DNA from: Acinetobacter sp. ANC 4648
GTDB lineage: Bacteria; Pseudomonadota; Gammaproteobacteria; Pseudomonadales; Moraxellaceae
Reading direction: 5' to 3'
Assembly: GCF_002135345.1 (NCBI RefSeq)
Contig: NZ_NEGI01000002.1
Coordinates: 186,001-250,000, forward strand
Length of the DNA: 64,000 bases
Numbering within the stretch: the stretch's first letter is position 1; the number at the start of each line of letters is the position of its first letter. Positions 18,197 through 27,166 of the stretch are shown here, in pieces. Position numbers and translations under genes: made by a program. The notes beneath the pieces are model-generated. The model saw only the letters and a list, made by a program, of their open reading frames with translations. It was not told the DNA's origin and did no database searches.

Positions 18197-18691
18197 TTAA
18201 ATATTTTGCTGAATAAATTGCTCAAATGAAACTAAGAAAGTTTCTTGAACAATAAATTTACATCCATGCCAAGTATAACAACTTTGCCGCGTCCATCCTT
18301 CGTCAAGTAAAATCACCCGACGCTCACACTTAGGATCAGTTCGCTGAAATAAAAACCAGCCTATCGGTTTTTTACCTAGATGTTTAAAAATACGTGCTCG
18401 CGCCTGGAGACTCAAAATAGGAAAAATACTTTTCGCTTTGACCCATGGCTGTTCTTCACAACCATATAAATAGCTTTCACGCACCCATGAGGTATGCTGA
18501 TGTGGCATTCCCATCCATTGTGCATCGCTAACACTAAGGCGTTTAAAATGCTCCTTGATAGGATCGACTTTGAATATCCCACCAGCCAAATCAGTGAGCT
18601 GTTGAGTCAGAGAACCCGAAGCATACAACCATGTTTTTAATTCAGGAGAAAGACATTGATCCTGTATTGTACATGCTCGTTTGTTTCGCAT
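18197..18691 (-). CDS. ubiC: Chorismate--pyruvate lyase
   Basis: Small enzyme (164 aa, the usual size) that cleaves chorismate to 4-hydroxybenzoate and pyruvate, the first committed step of ubiquinone synthesis. The N-terminal SLTQQL segment, a WVRE...LYGCEEQPWVKAKSIFP block and the RVILLDEGWTRQSCYTWHGCKFIVQETFL end match UbiC. Sequence conservation in this family is modest, but the position upstream of ubiA makes the call firm. Confidence 0.9.
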   Translation of the reverse strand: MRNKRACTIQDQCLSPELKTWLYASGSLTQQLTDLAGGIFKVDPIKEHFKRLSVSDAQWMGMPHQHTSWVRESYLYGCEEQPWVKAKSIFPILSLQARARIFKHLGKKPIGWFLFQRTDPKCERRVILLDEGWTRQSCYTWHGCKFIVQETFLVSFEQFIQQNI

Positions 18692-18807
18692 ATTTCCACT
18701 GCTCTTTTAAGATGATTAAGTTTAACGTAATTTATAAATCATATTGAGAGCGATATATCATTATTTAGCCATTCGCCATTTTAGCCATCACAACAAACCA
18801 AATCACA

Positions 18808-19083
18808 TTAACAATTGTCTGTTTTTGCAATTACTTCAAACTTTCCATTGGCTAGTTTATGTAGGATTAACCCCTCTGAACTCAAATAAAAACTTTGCGG
18901 ATAAGCAAAATCCAAAGCCAACTCAGGGTTTTTAAGCTCTACAAACTCAACCTGCATGAAACCCTCAGCTGTACGTGCAACTTCCGTATACACCACAGTG
19001 GAAAAATTCATCTTGTAACCTTTACTGTGATCAGCAGCATCTATCCAAGGATAAAAGCTTGTTTGCTTTTTACGCTTCGCCAT
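18808..19083 (-). CDS. Conserved hypothetical protein, 91 aa
   Basis: I do not recognise a named family. The product (MAKRKKQTSFYPWIDAADHSKGY...) has a basic start, no signal peptide and no membrane helix. It alternates charged and aromatic residues with a strand-like C-terminus (SEGLILHKLANGKFEVIAKTD). The composition is protein-like. No clear Shine-Dalgarno sequence is seen before the ATG, and the glnA terminator lies 38 bases upstream. It would need its own promoter in that short space or read-through from glnA. Confidence 0.55.
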   Translation of the reverse strand: MAKRKKQTSFYPWIDAADHSKGYKMNFSTVVYTEVARTAEGFMQVEFVELKNPELALDFAYPQSFYLSSEGLILHKLANGKFEVIAKTDNC

Positions 19084-19121
19084 AGTTTTAGTGCAATTAT
19101 TAGTTCAAAAATCTATGATAC

Positions 19122-19147
19122 AAAAAAACCCGCACTTGGCGGGTTTC
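19122..19147 (-). terminator. Terminator after glnA
   Basis: AAACCCGC-loop-GCGGGTTT with T runs on both strands, 26 bases past the glnA stop. Confidence 0.92.
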
Positions 19148-19172
19148 TTTTTTGCTTTAATTCAAAATTGAA

Positions 19173-20582
19173 TTACAAGCTGTAATACATGTCAAATTCA
19201 ACTGGATGTGTTGTCGTGTTTAAACGACGAACTTCTTCAGTTTTCACGTCGATATATGCATTAAGCATTTCTTTAGTGAATACACCACCTTTTAATAGGT
19301 AGTCATGGTCAGCTTGAAGTGCTTCAAGCGCCATATCCAAGCTGTGCGCAACTGTCGGGATTTTCGCTTCTTCTTCAGGAGGAAGATCATATAAGTTTTT
19401 ATCAGCCGCTTCACCTGGATGGATTTTATTTTGAATACCATCAAGACCAGCCATCAACAATGCAGCAAAACCTAAGTATGGGTTCATCATTGGATCTGGG
19501 AAGCGTGCTTCAATACGTTTACCTTTAGGGTTAGAAACGTAAGGAATACGAATAGATGCAGAACGATTACGAGCCGAATATGCAAGCATAATTGGTGCTT
19601 CGTAATGTGGCACTAAGCGCTTATATGAGTTAGTCGATGGATTGGTAATCGCATTCAATGAGCGAGCATGCTTAATGATACCGCCAATGAAATACAGCGC
19701 CATCTCTGACAAGCCTGCATATTCATCACCCGCAAACAAGTTCTTACCATCTTTAGCGATGGAAATATGTACATGCATACCAGAACCGTTATCACCCACC
19801 ATTGGCTTAGGCATAAACGTAGCAGTTTTTGCATATTGATGCGCAACATTCCAAACAGCATATTTAAACTGTTGTACTTCATCCGCCTTACGAACCATGG
19901 TATTGAAGCTCACACCAATTTCTAATTGGCAAGATGCAACTTCATGGTGATGTACTTCTACACGGCCAGGGCCCATGATATCTTCAATTTTCGCACACAT
20001 TTCTGCACGCATATCATGTGAAGAATCGACTGGAGGTACTGGAAAGTAACCGCCTTTAACGCGTGGACGATGACCTGAGTTACCCGCCTCATAGTCTTTA
20101 CCTGTAGACCAAGCAGCATCTTCAGCAATAATAGTATGGCGTGCACCAGACATATCGATGTCCCATTTTACTTCGTCAAAAACGAAGAATTCTGGTTCTG
20201 GACCAAAGAATGCAGTATCACCAATGCCTGTTGATTTTAAATATTCTTCTGCACGACGAGCAATTGAGCGTGGGTCACGATCATAACCTTGACCTGTAGA
20301 AGGTTCGATAACATCACAAGTCACAACAACTGTTGCTTCAGCAAAAAACGGGTCAAGGAAGCATGTTTTCGCATCTGGACGTAAGATCATGTCAGATGCT
20401 TCAATCCCCTTCCAACCCTCGATTGAAGAACCATCAAACATTTTACCGTCTTCAAAAGTATCCTCATCAATCGTGTCTGCTGGGTAAGTCACGTGATGCT
20501 CTTTACCCTTAGTATCAGTAAAGCGAAAATCGACCCATTTTGCGCCACTTTCTTGTATGAGTTGAAGGACCTTGTTCGCCAT
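19173..20582 (-). CDS. glnA: Glutamine synthetase, type I
   Basis: Dodecameric enzyme that makes glutamine from glutamate, NH3 and ATP. Signatures include [12 protein letters not shown], the ATP/Glu sites NGSGMHVH and [13 protein letters not shown], and [14 protein letters not shown]. The adenylylation tyrosine lies in NLYDLPPEE, so GlnE control is expected. The frame opens at a TTG (20597), but GGAG overlaps those codons and sits 9 nt before the ATG at 20582 (MANKVLQ). That start gives 470 aa; E. coli GlnA is 469. A sigma54-type promoter and an NtrC-like palindrome lie upstream, as expected for nitrogen control. Confidence 0.97.
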   Translation of the reverse strand: MANKVLQLIQESGAKWVDFRFTDTKGKEHHVTYPADTIDEDTFEDGKMFDGSSIEGWKGIEASDMILRPDAKTCFLDPFFAEATVVVTCDVIEPSTGQGYDRDPRSIARRAEEYLKSTGIGDTAFFGPEPEFFVFDEVKWDIDMSGARHTIIAEDAAWSTGKDYEAGNSGHRPRVKGGYFPVPPVDSSHDMRAEMCAKIEDIMGPGRVEVHHHEVASCQLEIGVSFNTMVRKADEVQQFKYAVWNVAHQYAKTATFMPKPMVGDNGSGMHVHISIAKDGKNLFAGDEYAGLSEMALYFIGGIIKHARSLNAITNPSTNSYKRLVPHYEAPIMLAYSARNRSASIRIPYVSNPKGKRIEARFPDPMMNPYLGFAALLMAGLDGIQNKIHPGEAADKNLYDLPPEEEAKIPTVAHSLDMALEALQADHDYLLKGGVFTKEMLNAYIDVKTEEVRRLNTTTHPVEFDMYYSL

Positions 20583-20608
20583 GCTCATTTGCTCCAATGA
20601 ATTTTTGT

Positions 20609-20625
20609 TGCACGTGTTAAGTGCG
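20609..20625 (-). promoter_or_regulatory. NtrC-like palindrome in the glnA leader
   Basis: CGCACTTAACACGTGCA (minus strand) matches the GCAC-N7-GTGC core of NtrC sites. It lies between the predicted start of transcription and the glnA start codon. This is an unusual place for an activator, so autoregulation or chance are also possible. Confidence 0.45.
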
Positions 20626-20646
20626 TGTTAGTAGTTGGTATCTATT

Positions 20647-20663
20647 AAGCAATTCTCGTACCA
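20647..20663 (-). promoter_or_regulatory. Sigma54 (RpoN) promoter of glnA
   Basis: On the minus strand TGGTACGAGAATTGCTT matches the -24/-12 consensus TGGCACG-N4-TTGCW with one mismatch and has the required 10 nt between GG and GC. The start point would be near 20638, about 55 bases before the glnA start codon. The upstream DNA to 20945 is AT-rich with NtrC half-sites (TGCACC at 20759 and GTGCA around 20824). Confidence 0.75.
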
Positions 20664-20945
20664 ACTTTTAAAAGAAAAGCTAAAACACTGAATTCTATAT
20701 CAGAATTTAAGCAATACTTGTTTCTCTTAGGGCTTATTATACTGTCTGTACTTATAATTGCACCATATTCACACATACTTATTACTATAAATTATGAAAG
20801 CATCACAAGAGTGCCCTGTTTTTGTGCAAATATACAAAAGTGTCATAAAATAGTGCCAAATTAGCGTTATCCGTTGTTGTCTATTTTTGTAAATTTTATC
20901 AAACCGTTCTGATCATTTTATTTCAGCTTATATAAAAATAAAAAC

Positions 20946-21482
20946 TCATTCGCTATATTCTATTTCAGCGCGCGAAATTAAAGCTTCAACCATCAGAAGT
21001 ACATCATCTTTTTTACGTGCATCCACAGCGAATATCGGCATGATATCGTTATTCATCGACATCCAATCTCGATATTTTTTGAGTAATTGCTGTGAATCTT
21101 CATCGACATGAGTTATACCCACAATGATGTTATTAACATGTTTTTTAAATGCATGATGATAAAATTTCAAATCATCAAGTGCTGTTTTACGAGAGTGATC
21201 AATTAAAATAACCGCGCCAATCGCACCTTTACAAATGACCGACCATATGAAATCAAATCGATCTTGTCCAGGTGTGCCATATAAACCAACAATAACGCCA
21301 TCTTCTAACTTGATCTCACCATAATCAATCCCGACTGTGGTCAAGGCCTTACTATGTGCTGTTTCATCTGTATTCACAGCCTCTGTAGAGAGTATAGGAA
21401 TTTCAGATAATGATTTAATCGCTTCAGTTTTCCCTGCCCCCATGGTTCCACCAAATACAATTTTATATTTCTGTAAGATCAC
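20946..21482 (-). CDS. MglA-like small GTPase (COG2229-type)
   Basis: 178-aa Ras-like protein. G1 (P-loop) is GTMGAGKT at residues 12-19. The G2 region holds a conserved T before VGIDYGEI. The G3 motif is LYGTPGQDRFDFIW, in which DxxG is replaced by GTPGQ, as in this bacterial group. G4 appears as THVD and G5 as AVDARKK. Related proteins (MglA, and those next to roadblock/LC7 genes) act as polarity or motility switches and need a GAP. No roadblock gene is adjacent here. It lies 57 bases after the gene for a 313-aa partner, probably in one operon. Target and process are unknown. Confidence 0.82.
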   Translation of the reverse strand: MILQKYKIVFGGTMGAGKTEAIKSLSEIPILSTEAVNTDETAHSKALTTVGIDYGEIKLEDGVIVGLYGTPGQDRFDFIWSVICKGAIGAVILIDHSRKTALDDLKFYHHAFKKHVNNIIVGITHVDEDSQQLLKKYRDWMSMNNDIMPIFAVDARKKDDVLLMVEALISRAEIEYSE

Positions 21483-21539
21483 TTAATCACCCCTAATTCA
21501 GTTATACATTTAAATATTCAATAAATATTTGGCTCGACT

Positions 21540-22481
21540 TTAAAGCCCTAGTTTTAATCTTAGTTTCCCAAAAAAACCACGCAATGTACTTTCAGTTGGC
21601 TTTGTTTGAATAATCAGCTGCGCTTCACTTTCATCAATTTCTTTCAACACATTTGCAAACAATGCGGTTGAAACAAACTTTTGGATGATGGGCATTGAAA
21701 TCCCCAACTTCTTTTCGATTTGCACCATACTCGCCCCTCGTTCAAAACAAGCAGCGATTTTAAAAATGTCTTGACGGTCTTTCGCTGTACTGGGCTGTGG
21801 CCAATATTGCAACTTATAAAATACTTTAGAGGAGCTATCTTTAACCAAACTCTCAGATCTCCAAAGCGTATTCCACAGCCAATACCGTAAATCGAGGCCT
21901 TGAATATCACTCACACTTTGTGCTTTTTGCATCGTTGCATAGGTATAATTTAATGTCGTATCTGTACTTTGAATATTTTTACCTTGTTCCATCCAAATTT
22001 GTTCAGTTCGGGTATTCATTAAGGCAATATTTCCGTAACTATCAAAAATTTGTAAATTACCATTTCGTTCATTCAAAAATTCTTGAATTACTTTATGAAT
22101 ATCAAGTGATTTAGCACGGTATGCTATAACACGCTCTACTTTTGGATTTACTGGAACTTGTAAATAGCGATCTTTAAACCATTTTCTAATTTCATCACTT
22201 TCAATAAATGGTAAAAATAATTTATCCCCTTCAATTCGACCTGATTTATCTTGTTTATTGATTAATCTTAAATATGGGATTTTTTGAGTTCCTACTAAAT
22301 TTTGAATTGTAGGTGATGCGAAAAACATATCATTAACTAAAAGAATATTTAATTTAGGGTCAGCTATATTTGCCCAATGAATATGAATAGTATCATCATA
22401 CATTAAATGAACTTTTTGCTTCATATTTTCAAGCACATTCAGGCTTAAGCCAAAAATAGCAATTCGTATTTCTTCTTTCAT
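21540..22481 (-). CDS. Uncharacterised multidomain protein paired with the GTPase gene
   Basis: I do not recognise a named family for this 313-aa protein. Residues 5-75 look like an alpha/beta receiver-type fold (RIAIFGLSLNVLENMKQ...LNILLVNDMFF...IPYLRLINK), with an acidic residue after the third strand. The middle part (about 125-225) contains GNLQIFDSYGNIALMN, which recalls domains that read as IFDxxGxI strands. Near 235-285 is a winged-helix-like segment (DIFKIAACFERGASMVQIEKKLGISMPIIQKFVSTALFANVL), typical of C-terminal helix-turn-helix modules in GTPase-linked regulators. It has no signal peptide and is cytosolic. It is transcribed just before the GTPase gene. Confidence 0.7.
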   Translation of the reverse strand: MKEEIRIAIFGLSLNVLENMKQKVHLMYDDTIHIHWANIADPKLNILLVNDMFFASPTIQNLVGTQKIPYLRLINKQDKSGRIEGDKLFLPFIESDEIRKWFKDRYLQVPVNPKVERVIAYRAKSLDIHKVIQEFLNERNGNLQIFDSYGNIALMNTRTEQIWMEQGKNIQSTDTTLNYTYATMQKAQSVSDIQGLDLRYWLWNTLWRSESLVKDSSSKVFYKLQYWPQPSTAKDRQDIFKIAACFERGASMVQIEKKLGISMPIIQKFVSTALFANVLKEIDESEAQLIIQTKPTESTLRGFFGKLRLKLGL

Positions 22482-23005
22482 TTAGTCCCCTATCATTGCC
22501 TTATTTTTGTGACGAATTCTACACTTACGCCCCAAATAATAAAACAAACCACATGAAATAGATGTGAATTTATTCTTTTATTTCAATTTTATTTTAAAAA
22601 ATTAAGCTCAAGACCTAATTTCAATCCCCAATTGCATTCAACAACACAATAAATGTTTATATTTACAACCCGTCTATATTAAATATCATTTTTTTAATAA
22701 ATTCAATTCATCGAACATAAACTAACGTCGAATTTATAATGATTATAAAAAAATTAGATTTAGGTACTCTTAATAATTTAATGATAATAAAATTATATTT
22801 TTATAACAAGGAAATACAAAGATTTTATTTATTTCAAAAGAAATTACGCTATAAATAAAGTACATTCTAAATAAAGGTTTAAATCATTTTTTATTCAAAT
22901 AAAATCTAATATTCTATATTTTTAACAATTTAATATTTCAATCTAAAAAAATATAAGCACTCAAGTTGTATAACATCAAATATTTAAACAGTCCGCTCTA
23001 TTTTT
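22482..23005. other. Long AT-rich divergent intergenic region
   Basis: About 520 bases between the divergent GTPase pair and trpGDC. The DNA is extremely AT-rich with many A and T tracts. I see no open frame with protein-like composition, no RNA gene and no clear repeat. Confidence 0.5.
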
Positions 23006-23014
23006 TGCTATGAT
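23006..23014 (+). promoter_or_regulatory. Extended -10 promoter of trpGDC
   Basis: TGCTATGAT is a TGn-TATGAT extended -10 element after a T6 run. Transcription would start near 23021 and give a leader of about 135 nt before trpG. No good -35 is present, as is common for extended -10 promoters. Confidence 0.5.
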
Positions 23015-23020
23015 CATGGC

Positions 23021-23124
23021 ACTCGTTTTATCCACATACGCACTAAGTCAAATGAATCATTTCTATGAAAATCATTCAATTTAGTCATTAACGAGTACCC
23101 AAACAACAAAGCGCGCTTAAGCGC
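23021..23124 (+). promoter_or_regulatory. Structured leader of trpGDC
   Basis: ACTCGTT (23021-23027) can pair with AACGAGT (23090-23096), and a perfect 12-bp palindrome GCGCTTAAGCGC lies at 23113-23124. Between the arms is a ten-codon frame (23052-23084, MNHFYENHSI) without tryptophan codons. I see no classic Trp-codon attenuator, which fits a trpG shared with folate synthesis. The function is not shown. Confidence 0.4.
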
Positions 23125-23156
23125 ATGAATTTCAATAGGTTAGTAGGTTAAGTCTC

Positions 23157-23741
23157 ATGCTTTTAATGATCGACAATTACGATAGCTTTACTTATAACAT
23201 CGTTCAATATTTTGGCGAGTTAAATCAAGAAGTTAAAGTTGTTCGCAATGATCAAGTCTCATTAGAGGATATTGAGCGATGGCAACCAAAGTATTTAGTG
23301 ATAGGCCCTGGTCCTTGCTCACCTACTGAAGCTGGAATTTCTATTCCTGCCATTCAGCACTTTGCAGGTAAAATTCCTTTGCTCGGTGTCTGTTTAGGAC
23401 ATCAAGCCATTGGACAAGCTTTTGGTGGCGATATTATTCGCGCTAAAACAGTGATGCATGGTCGTTTATCGAATATGTACCACAGTGACAAAGGCATTTT
23501 CAGTAACTTACCTTCACCATTCTCTGCGACACGCTATCATTCTTTAGTGATTGACCAAGCGACTTTGCCAGAATGTTTGGAGTTAACTTGCTGGACCAAT
23601 CAAGCGGATGGCTCTATTGAAGAGATCATGGGTGTAAAACATAAGACACTACCTGTTGAAGGTGTGCAGTTTCATCCTGAATCAATCTTGAGTCAACATG
23701 GCCATCAAATCTTTAAAAACTTTTTAGAAATTTACGCATAA
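23157..23741 (+). CDS. trpG: Anthranilate synthase component II (glutamine amidotransferase)
   Basis: 194-aa class I amidotransferase that delivers ammonia for anthranilate synthesis. The catalytic Cys is in [15 protein letters not shown], and the His-Glu pair is in [20 protein letters not shown] is the family start. In Acinetobacter the trpGDC cluster is separate from trpE, and TrpG is known to be amphibolic, also serving 4-aminobenzoate synthase. Synteny here (trpG-trpD-trpC, no trpE) is as described for the genus. The stop codon directly precedes trpD. Confidence 0.96.
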   Translation: MLLMIDNYDSFTYNIVQYFGELNQEVKVVRNDQVSLEDIERWQPKYLVIGPGPCSPTEAGISIPAIQHFAGKIPLLGVCLGHQAIGQAFGGDIIRAKTVMHGRLSNMYHSDKGIFSNLPSPFSATRYHSLVIDQATLPECLELTCWTNQADGSIEEIMGVKHKTLPVEGVQFHPESILSQHGHQIFKNFLEIYA

Positions 23742-23750
23742 GTGAACAAC

Positions 23751-24797
23751 ATGGATATTCAACACGCTTTAAATAATATTACTAAAAACATTGAATTGAC
23801 TCAGCCACAAATGGAAGAAGTCATGCGCACCATTATGCGTGGTGAAGCTACTGATGCCCAAATTGGTGCACTCATGATGGGACTTCGCTTGAAAGGTGAA
23901 AGTATTGATGAAATCACAGCTGCTGCACGTGTTATGCGTGAATTTGCAATTAAAATTGATGTCAGTGACATTCCATATTTAATTGATATTGTCGGTACAG
24001 GTGGTGATGGTCAAAACTTATTTAATGTTTCGACTGCATCTGCCTTTGTTATTGCAGCAGCAGGTGCCACCATTGCTAAACACGGCAACCGTGGTGTTTC
24101 ATCAAATTCTGGCTCATCTGACTTACTAGAAAAAGCTGGAATTAATCTTGACCTGTCTATGCAACAAACTGAACGTTGTATTCGCGAAATGGGCGTTGGC
24201 TTTCTATTTGCACCCAATCATCACAAAGCAATGAAATACGCTGCTGGCCCACGTAAAGAATTGGGTTTTCGAAGTATTTTTAATTTACTCGGCCCGCTTA
24301 CGAATCCGGCTGGAGTACGTCGTTTTGTGATTGGAGTCTTTTCAAATGAACTCTGTCGCCCAATGGCAGAAGTGTTAAAGCAACTGGGGGCAGAACATGT
24401 CATGGTGGTGCATTCTAAAGATGGTTTAGATGAAATCAGCTTAGCATCTTCGACCTATGTTGCAGAGCTAAAAGATGGTGAAATTACCGAATGGATCATT
24501 AACCCTGAAGATGTTGATATTGAATCACAAACTTTAATGGGCTTAATGGTTGAAAATTCTGCTGAAAGTCTTGCACTCATTCAAGATGCATTAGGCAAAA
24601 AGAAATCAGCCAAAGGGGAAAAAGCAGCCAGTATGATTGCCCTCAATGCTGGTGCAGGAATCTATGTTTCAGGTCTCAGTAAGGACTACAAACAAGGTGT
24701 CGCTTTAGCACATGACATTATTTATGGCGGACAAGCTTTAGAAAAAATGAGTGTATTGTCTGAATTTACCAAAACGCTGAAAGAATATGAAGCTTAA
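23751..24797 (+). CDS. trpD: Anthranilate phosphoribosyltransferase
   Basis: Second enzyme of tryptophan synthesis; it transfers phosphoribose from PRPP to anthranilate. The PRPP loop [14 protein letters not shown], the [18 protein letters not shown] block and the [22 protein letters not shown] block are all intact. A GTG at 23742 abuts the trpG stop, but the ATG at 23751 (MDIQHAL, 348 aa) fits homologs better. The tight junction suggests translational coupling with trpG. Confidence 0.96.
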   Translation: MDIQHALNNITKNIELTQPQMEEVMRTIMRGEATDAQIGALMMGLRLKGESIDEITAAARVMREFAIKIDVSDIPYLIDIVGTGGDGQNLFNVSTASAFVIAAAGATIAKHGNRGVSSNSGSSDLLEKAGINLDLSMQQTERCIREMGVGFLFAPNHHKAMKYAAGPRKELGFRSIFNLLGPLTNPAGVRRFVIGVFSNELCRPMAEVLKQLGAEHVMVVHSKDGLDEISLASSTYVAELKDGEITEWIINPEDVDIESQTLMGLMVENSAESLALIQDALGKKKSAKGEKAASMIALNAGAGIYVSGLSKDYKQGVALAHDIIYGGQALEKMSVLSEFTKTLKEYEA

Positions 24798-24818
24798 GGC
24801 TATACAGGAATAAATGTC

Positions 24819-25625
24819 ATGCTGGATATTGCCAATACCATTTTAGGTAAAATTATTGATCGCAAACACCAAGAGTTTGCAGCACGTTTAAAAAAACGTA
24901 GCTTAAATGATATCGAAGAACTTGCACATGCAGCATCTCCTGTCCGTGGTTTTGCACAGGCTTTGCAAAATAAACGCCCAGGTGTAATTGCAGAAATTAA
25001 AAAAGCCTCACCATCTAAAGGGATTATTCGGGAAAACTTTAATCCTGCCGAAATCGCACAACAATACGAGCAAGCGGGTGCTGCTTGCTTATCGGTACTC
25101 ACCGATATCGATTTTTTCCAAGGCGCAGATGAAAATGTACAGATTGCACGTTCGCATTGTACTTTGCCTGCTTTGCGTAAAGATTTCCTCATTAATCCTT
25201 ATGGCGTAATTGAAGCTCGTGCTTTACACGCAGATTGTATTTTATTAATTGCAGCATCACTCTCAGATATGCAATTGGAAGAAATGTCAAAAACAGCATT
25301 TGAATATAATTTAGATGTTCTAGTTGAAGTACATGATGAAAATGAATTAGAACGTGCTTTAAGACTTTCAGAACAATGTTTATTAGGTGTGAATAACCGT
25401 AATTTAAAAACTTTTGATGTTGATTTAAATACATCTTTGCGTTTGAAAAAATTACTCGATCCAGCACGCCTCTTGGTCACTGAAAGTGGCATCGCTACAC
25501 CGAATGATGTACAAATGATGCAAGAACATGATATTCATACTTTCTTGGTGGGAGAAAGCTTTATGAAACAACCTCGCCCTGATCATGCATTTACCGCATT
25601 ATTCGGTCAGCCAGAATTGGTCTAA
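24819..25625 (+). CDS. trpC: Indole-3-glycerol phosphate synthase
   Basis: 268-aa TIM-barrel enzyme that closes the indole ring. VIAEIKKASPSKG holds the catalytic lysines, followed by LSVLTDIDFFQG, LRKDFLINPYGVIEARA, VEVHDENELERAL, GVNNRNLKTF and TESGIATPNDV. It is monofunctional, with no TrpF fusion. It lies 21 bases after trpD in the same operon. Confidence 0.97.
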   Translation: MLDIANTILGKIIDRKHQEFAARLKKRSLNDIEELAHAASPVRGFAQALQNKRPGVIAEIKKASPSKGIIRENFNPAEIAQQYEQAGAACLSVLTDIDFFQGADENVQIARSHCTLPALRKDFLINPYGVIEARALHADCILLIAASLSDMQLEEMSKTAFEYNLDVLVEVHDENELERALRLSEQCLLGVNNRNLKTFDVDLNTSLRLKKLLDPARLLVTESGIATPNDVQMMQEHDIHTFLVGESFMKQPRPDHAFTALFGQPELV

Positions 25626-25665
25626 ATGACCTTAAAAAATCAACTTTTGAGTTATGATTTAAGTT

Positions 25666-26364
25666 ATGAGTAGTAATGATTCTTCGTTTTCAAAAGAGCA
25701 GCAAAATCTTTTGAAAGCCTTTAAAAAACAAATCACTAATCCTCATGCATCTAAAGTTGTTGCGCAACCTGAGCTTAAACAAGCTCAGGTAACAGCAGTG
25801 CTTGAAGAAGCAAATGATACTGATTTGTTTAAACAAGCTTTGCACGGTGTAAAAGCATTTGATAATTGCAACATTGCGAAAGTCGAGAAGTCCCGCATTC
25901 GTCAAAAACCAGATGCAAAAACTTTGGCGAAGCGAGCTGCGGCTGAAGGCCCACGTGATATGGATAATGCCGAGCTTTCAGATACGCAAGCAATGCTCAA
26001 TCCAGTCGCGAGCCAAGCGAGCTTAAGTTATCGTATCGCTACATTACAACATAAAGTTTTTGAAGATTTAAAAGCTGGTAATTTACGTTGGTATGAAGCT
26101 GTAGATTTACATGGTTGTACCGTTGAGGATGCACGCTCTGCTGTGTTACAAATTATTCAAATGGCTAAAGATGAGAATCAAAATGTCATCAAAATTGTGC
26201 ATGGCAAAGGCCCTGAAGCAGTTTTAAAAACGTATGTGAATAGTTGGCTACGTCAACATCGCGATGTACTCGCCTTTGTCAGCGCCCCGGAAAAACAGGG
26301 TGGTACTGGTGCAGTATTGGTTTTACTCAAACGTGCTGAGAAGAATCCTAAATTTAATCCATAA
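25666..26364 (+). CDS. Smr-domain protein
   Basis: 232 aa. Residues 1-130 are charged and probably flexible. The C-terminal Smr domain (about 140-228) has the two hallmark motifs, VDLHGCTVEDARSAV and IKIVHGKGPEAVLK, then WLRQHRDVLAFVSAPEKQGGTGAVLVLL. Smr domains have nicking or RNase activity. E. coli SmrB cleaves mRNA at collided ribosomes, but this protein has a longer N-terminus, so I leave the symbol blank. It begins 40 bases after trpC and may be read with it. Confidence 0.88.
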   Translation: MSSNDSSFSKEQQNLLKAFKKQITNPHASKVVAQPELKQAQVTAVLEEANDTDLFKQALHGVKAFDNCNIAKVEKSRIRQKPDAKTLAKRAAAEGPRDMDNAELSDTQAMLNPVASQASLSYRIATLQHKVFEDLKAGNLRWYEAVDLHGCTVEDARSAVLQIIQMAKDENQNVIKIVHGKGPEAVLKTYVNSWLRQHRDVLAFVSAPEKQGGTGAVLVLLKRAEKNPKFNP

Positions 26365-26435
26365 ACGGTATACAGCTGTAAACCATATTAGAAATGTCTA
26401 CAGCTGAATTAGTAGTCAGACTTTTTATGTTTTTC

Positions 26436-26444
26436 TGCTACAAT
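26436..26444 (+). promoter_or_regulatory. Extended -10 promoter of folE
   Basis: TGCTACAAT (TGn plus TACAAT) lies 37 bases before the folE ATG. The -35 region (GTCAGA) is poor. Confidence 0.45.
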
Positions 26445-26481
26445 GCCGTCCTTGTTCAATCAGTGTAAGTGAACACGTTTT

Positions 26482-27036
26482 ATGTCTATGCAGCAATCCT
26501 ACGCAAATATTTTAACTGCCGTTGGCGAGGACTTGAATCGTCCTGGTCTAAAAGATACGCCTATGCGTGCTGCTAAGGCATTTTCGTATTTGACGTCTGG
26601 TTATAGCAAAACTTTGGAAGAAGTGACCAATAATGCGGTCTTCCCTTCCGATAACCATGAAATGGTTTTAGTTAAAAATATTGAGTTCTATTCTCTTTGT
26701 GAGCATCACCTACTCCCATTCCACGGTCGTGTGCATATTGCCTATTTACCTGAAGGTAATGTTTTAGGTTTATCTAAATTTGCACGTATTACGGAAATGT
26801 TCGCACGTCGTTTACAAATTCAGGAACAACTCACTCAGCAAATTGCTGAAGCTGTAGCTGAGGTAACCAAAGCACGTGGTGTCGCTGTTGTCATTGACTC
26901 TGCACATATGTGTATGATGATGCGCGGCGTAAGCAAACAAGAATCTACCACGCGTACCGTGTCTTTTGTGGGTGAGTTCAAAACTGACAGAGATTCACGT
27001 AGAGAATTTTTACAGGCAGTTCCAGAAGTCTATTAA
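26482..27036 (+). CDS. folE: GTP cyclohydrolase I
   Basis: 184-aa enzyme that forms 7,8-dihydroneopterin triphosphate, the entry to folate synthesis. The zinc ligands are visible: Cys and His in [13 protein letters not shown] and Cys in [18 protein letters not shown] and [11 protein letters not shown] also match. It is short at the N-terminus but within the bacterial range. Its own promoter and a strong terminator make it monocistronic. Confidence 0.96.
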   Translation: MSMQQSYANILTAVGEDLNRPGLKDTPMRAAKAFSYLTSGYSKTLEEVTNNAVFPSDNHEMVLVKNIEFYSLCEHHLLPFHGRVHIAYLPEGNVLGLSKFARITEMFARRLQIQEQLTQQIAEAVAEVTKARGVAVVIDSAHMCMMMRGVSKQESTTRTVSFVGEFKTDRDSRREFLQAVPEVY

Positions 27037-27051
27037 ACTCTAAAGATGACC

Positions 27052-27080
27052 AAAAAGCTCTGATCCTTCAGAGCTTTTTT
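27052..27080 (+). terminator. Terminator after folE
   Basis: AAAAAGCTCTGA-TCCT-TCAGAGCTTTTTT begins 16 bases past the stop. Confidence 0.93.
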
Positions 27081-27166
27081 ATATTTCAATACTTAAAATA
27101 AAATTCATTCTAAATACCTACCCATTAATATCAAAAGTATAATGATAAAAAATAGAGATAATTTTT

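Noticed and set aside
23028..23036. A perfect DnaA box TTATCCACA in the trpGDC leader
   Set aside because: It stands alone. One such 9-mer is expected by chance in a window of this size and base composition.
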